NCBI GenBank assembly: GCA_964416315.1
Contig: CAYQDR010000117.1
Span: 1 to 15,406 of the forward strand
Direction: 5' to 3'
Source: CAYQDR01 sp964416315
Lineage (GTDB): Bacteria > Methylomirabilota > Methylomirabilia > Rokubacteriales > DASRDR01
Length of the DNA stretch: 15,406 nucleotides
Shown: one piece after another, positions 13,754 to 15,406 of the stretch
Numbering within the stretch: the first letter of the stretch is position 1
Layout of the letters: each line of letters starts with the position of its first letter
Program-made: the position numbers and the translations under genes
Notes under the pieces: model-generated
Told to the model about the DNA's origin: nothing
Database searches by the model: none
What the model saw: only the letters and a program-made list of their open reading frames with translations

Positions 13754-14491
13754 TTAGTGGGAGAGGATTTTCGACAGGAAGAGCTTCGTCCGCTCGGACC
13801 GGGGGGCGGCGAAGAACGTCGCCGGGGTCCCTTCCTCGATCACCTGCCCCTCGTCCATGAACACGATCCGATGGGACACCCGCTTCGCGAACCCCATCTC
13901 GTGGGTCACGACGACCATCGTCATCCCCTCGCGGGCCAGGTCCGTCATCACCTCGAGGACCTCGTTGATCATCTCCGGGTCGAGCGCCGAGGTGGGTTCG
14001 TCGAACAGCATGATCTTCGGCTGCATCGCCAGGGCGCGGGCGATCGCCACCCGCTGCTGCTGGCCGCCGGAGAGATGCGCGGGATAGGCGCCGGCCTTCT
14101 CGGGGATCCCCACCCGCTCGAGCAGCGCCGTGGCGATCTTCTCGGCCTCGGCACGGGCCAGCCCCTTCACCTTGACGGGCGCCAGGACGATGTTCTCCAG
14201 CGCCGTCATGTGCGGGTAGAGGTTGAAGGCCTGGAAGACCATCCCGACCTCGGAGCGGAGCTGCGTGAAGCTGACGCCCGGCTGGCCCAGTGGCTGGCCG
14301 AGGACGACCACTTCCCCGGACTGGATCGCCTCCAGACGGTTCACGCAGCGGATCAGCGTGCTCTTTCCCGACCCCGACGGCCCGCAGACGACGACCACCT
14401 CCCCGAACTCGACCCGCAGGGACACATCGCGCAGCACGTGGAGCTTGCCGAACCACTTGTTGACCCGGCGGAACTCGATCGCGGGCGTCAC
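13754..14491 (-). CDS. Polar amino-acid ABC transporter ATPase (GltL/GlnQ-like)
   Basis: Nucleotide-binding subunit of the importer, on the cytoplasmic face, 245 residues. All motifs are intact: Walker A GPSGSGKST (37-45), Q-loop Q87 in VFQAFNLYPHMT, ABC signature LSGGQQQR (140-147), Walker B IMLFDEPTSALDP (160-172) and the switch histidine H197 in VVTHEMGFAKRV. The Q-loop context and length are those of the polar amino-acid subfamily. GTG start at 14491, 16 bases after the TauE/SafE-like gene, with at most a weak GGCGG in front; the stop is TAA. It shares the operon with the binding protein and both permeases, so its partners are clear. Confidence 0.95.
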   Translation of the reverse strand: MTPAIEFRRVNKWFGKLHVLRDVSLRVEFGEVVVVCGPSGSGKSTLIRCVNRLEAIQSGEVVVLGQPLGQPGVSFTQLRSEVGMVFQAFNLYPHMTALENIVLAPVKVKGLARAEAEKIATALLERVGIPEKAGAYPAHLSGGQQQRVAIARALAMQPKIMLFDEPTSALDPEMINEVLEVMTDLAREGMTMVVVTHEMGFAKRVSHRIVFMDEGQVIEEGTPATFFAAPRSERTKLFLSKILSH

Positions 14492-14507
14492 CGGGGATCC
14501 GCCGTCT

Positions 14508-15296
14508 TCAGCGGGCGACCTGCCAGCCCGCGCGCAGGCCGAAGAGCATCCGCAGCGCCGTCAGGACCACGAGGACGGCCAGCGAGAGCCGGAGGCCCCG
14601 GGCAGGCACGCGCCGGCTCACGCGCGCCCCCGCCCACGACCCGGGTACCGTGCCCGCGCAGAGGAGCGCCGTCCAGAGCAGCGGCGCCTGGCCGCTCCCG
14701 AGCTTCACGAGGGCGCCCGCCAGCGCGGCCAGGGTCAGGACGCCGAGCGAGCTCCCGATGGCGACCCGGGTCGGGACACCGAGCCCGTAGATCATCACCG
14801 GGATGACCAGGAACGCCCCCCCGATCCCGACGAGTCCGGACAGGAACCCGATCGCCAGGGCAGAGCCGGCGGCGAGTCCCCGGGAGAACCCCCGGGGCAC
14901 ACCGTCGCCGACCTCGTCCGCCGGTGGGTCGAGGAAGAGGACCGGGGCGGCGATCAGCGCGAGCGCCGCGAAGACCCCCTCGAGCACCGCCAGCTCGACG
15001 TACCCCGACGCGAGGCTGCCCGCGCCCGTCCCCAGGACCATGCTCGCCCCCATCCAGAGGACGACGTCCCGCGCGGTGGCGCGGGCCCGCCGGTGAACGA
15101 GGTACCCCAGGAGCGCCGCCACGAACACCTGGACGAGCGTCATCCCGGCCACCTGGCGCATGTCGAGCGCCGGGAAGCCGAGGGCGGGCGGCGCGAAGAG
15201 GAGGAGGGGCACCATGACGATCCCGCCGCCGATCCCGAGCAGGCCCGAGAAACACCCCCCGACGAAGCCGAGCGCGGCGAGGAGCCCGAGGAACAC
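14508..15296 (-). CDS. TauE/SafE-family membrane permease
   Basis: Membrane protein of the sulfite/sulfoacetate exporter superfamily; members move small anions, often organosulfur compounds, but many have unknown substrates. With GTG 15296 it has 262 residues and about eight membrane segments in two similar halves. Each half carries the family loop: FSGLLGIGGGIVMVPLL near the N-terminus and LSGLVGIGGAFLVIPVM near the middle, the latter followed by RVAIGSSLGVLT. The frame is open to GTG 15332, but that codon falls inside a predicted -35 element. It is the first gene of the transporter operon, so its substrate may be linked to that of the ABC importer. Confidence 0.85.
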   Translation of the reverse strand: MFLGLLAALGFVGGCFSGLLGIGGGIVMVPLLLFAPPALGFPALDMRQVAGMTLVQVFVAALLGYLVHRRARATARDVVLWMGASMVLGTGAGSLASGYVELAVLEGVFAALALIAAPVLFLDPPADEVGDGVPRGFSRGLAAGSALAIGFLSGLVGIGGAFLVIPVMIYGLGVPTRVAIGSSLGVLTLAALAGALVKLGSGQAPLLWTALLCAGTVPGSWAGARVSRRVPARGLRLSLAVLVVLTALRMLFGLRAGWQVAR

Positions 15297-15305
15297 GGTG
15301 GCCCG

Positions 15306-15334
15306 AGTATAGCGTGCCGGGTGCGGGCTCACAA
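15306..15334 (-). promoter_or_regulatory. Predicted promoter for the transporter operon, near-leaderless
   Basis: TTGTGA (15334-15329, 4 of 6) and TATACT (15311-15306, 5 of 6) on the minus strand with a 17-base spacer. Predicted start at A15299, three bases before GTG 15296. The good -10 in very GC-rich sequence makes it credible. The alternative start at 15332 would lie upstream of the transcription start. Confidence 0.5.
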
Positions 15335-15361
15335 GACGCGCGCGGCGCTTGCAGCCGTTTC

Positions 15362-15395
15362 GGGACCCCGCCCCTCGGGACCCCTGAGAGGGGTC
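15362..15395. repeat. Tandem GGGACCCC plus a short perfect hairpin upstream of the tauE-like promoter
   Basis: GGGACCCC occurs at 15362-15369 and again at 15377-15384, 15 bases apart. The second copy overlaps a 7-bp hairpin GACCCCT/AGGGGTC (15379-15385 with 15389-15395, loop GAG). It could be an operator for the transporter operon or the terminator of a gene outside the window; there is no U tract in either direction. Confidence 0.3.
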
Positions 15396-15406
15396 GGCGG
15401 GACTGG

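Overview
The window is about 70% G+C by eye and carries fifteen protein genes, all on the minus strand. The packing is dense, with GTG starts common and several 4-base GTGA stop/start overlaps. Together with Gram-negative envelope parts (a YbgF/CpoB-type lipoprotein and a periplasmic glutamate/aspartate-type binding protein), this suggests a high-GC, non-model Gram-negative bacterium, for example a Rokubacteria/Methylomirabilota- or Deltaproteobacteria-like lineage. The lineage is an inference from style, not from a marker gene. I saw no plasmid, phage, CRISPR or transposase signal, and the region looks like ordinary chromosome.

Layout in transcription order (right to left). (1) 15296-11397: a five-gene transport operon with a TauE/SafE-type permease, then a complete polar amino-acid ABC importer of the GltI/J/K/L type (ATPase, binding protein, two permeases). 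It has a predicted promoter at its head and a GC hairpin at its end. (2) 11323-10436: a lone CpoB/YbgF-like lipoprotein gene with its own predicted promoter. (3) 10306-3037: dprA-topA-xerC-hslV-hslU-argB, the classic dprA/topA/xerC/hslVU housekeeping cluster (DNA uptake, supercoiling, dimer resolution, ATP-dependent proteolysis) with acetylglutamate kinase appended. It is led by a good sigma-70-like promoter. (4) 2696-1: argD-argF-argG (argG cut by the window edge), translationally coupled by GTGA overlaps, behind a 220-base leader with its own predicted promoter and strong folding potential.

The unusual content is between genes. A 116-bp repeat occurs twice, at 2918-3033 and 5351-5466, each time right after a stop codon (argB and hslV). 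The copies differ at 7 positions. Four of those changes form two compensatory base-pair swaps (C-G to G-C) in a central hairpin, and the ends form inverted repeats that can pair. This looks like a dispersed palindromic-ended element under structural selection, on a DNA or RNA fold. The argD leader can fold into a three-way junction. Two genes (tauE, cpoB) have predicted promoters so close to the start codon that their mRNAs would be almost leaderless.

Arginine synthesis is represented by argB (kinase step), argD, argF and argG. ArgB carries the C-terminal signature of arginine-inhibited kinases, so it is probably the feedback-control point. Transport genes import an acidic amino acid or a close analogue. 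The neighbouring TauE/SafE permease hints at a sulfonated substrate, but that is only a guess.
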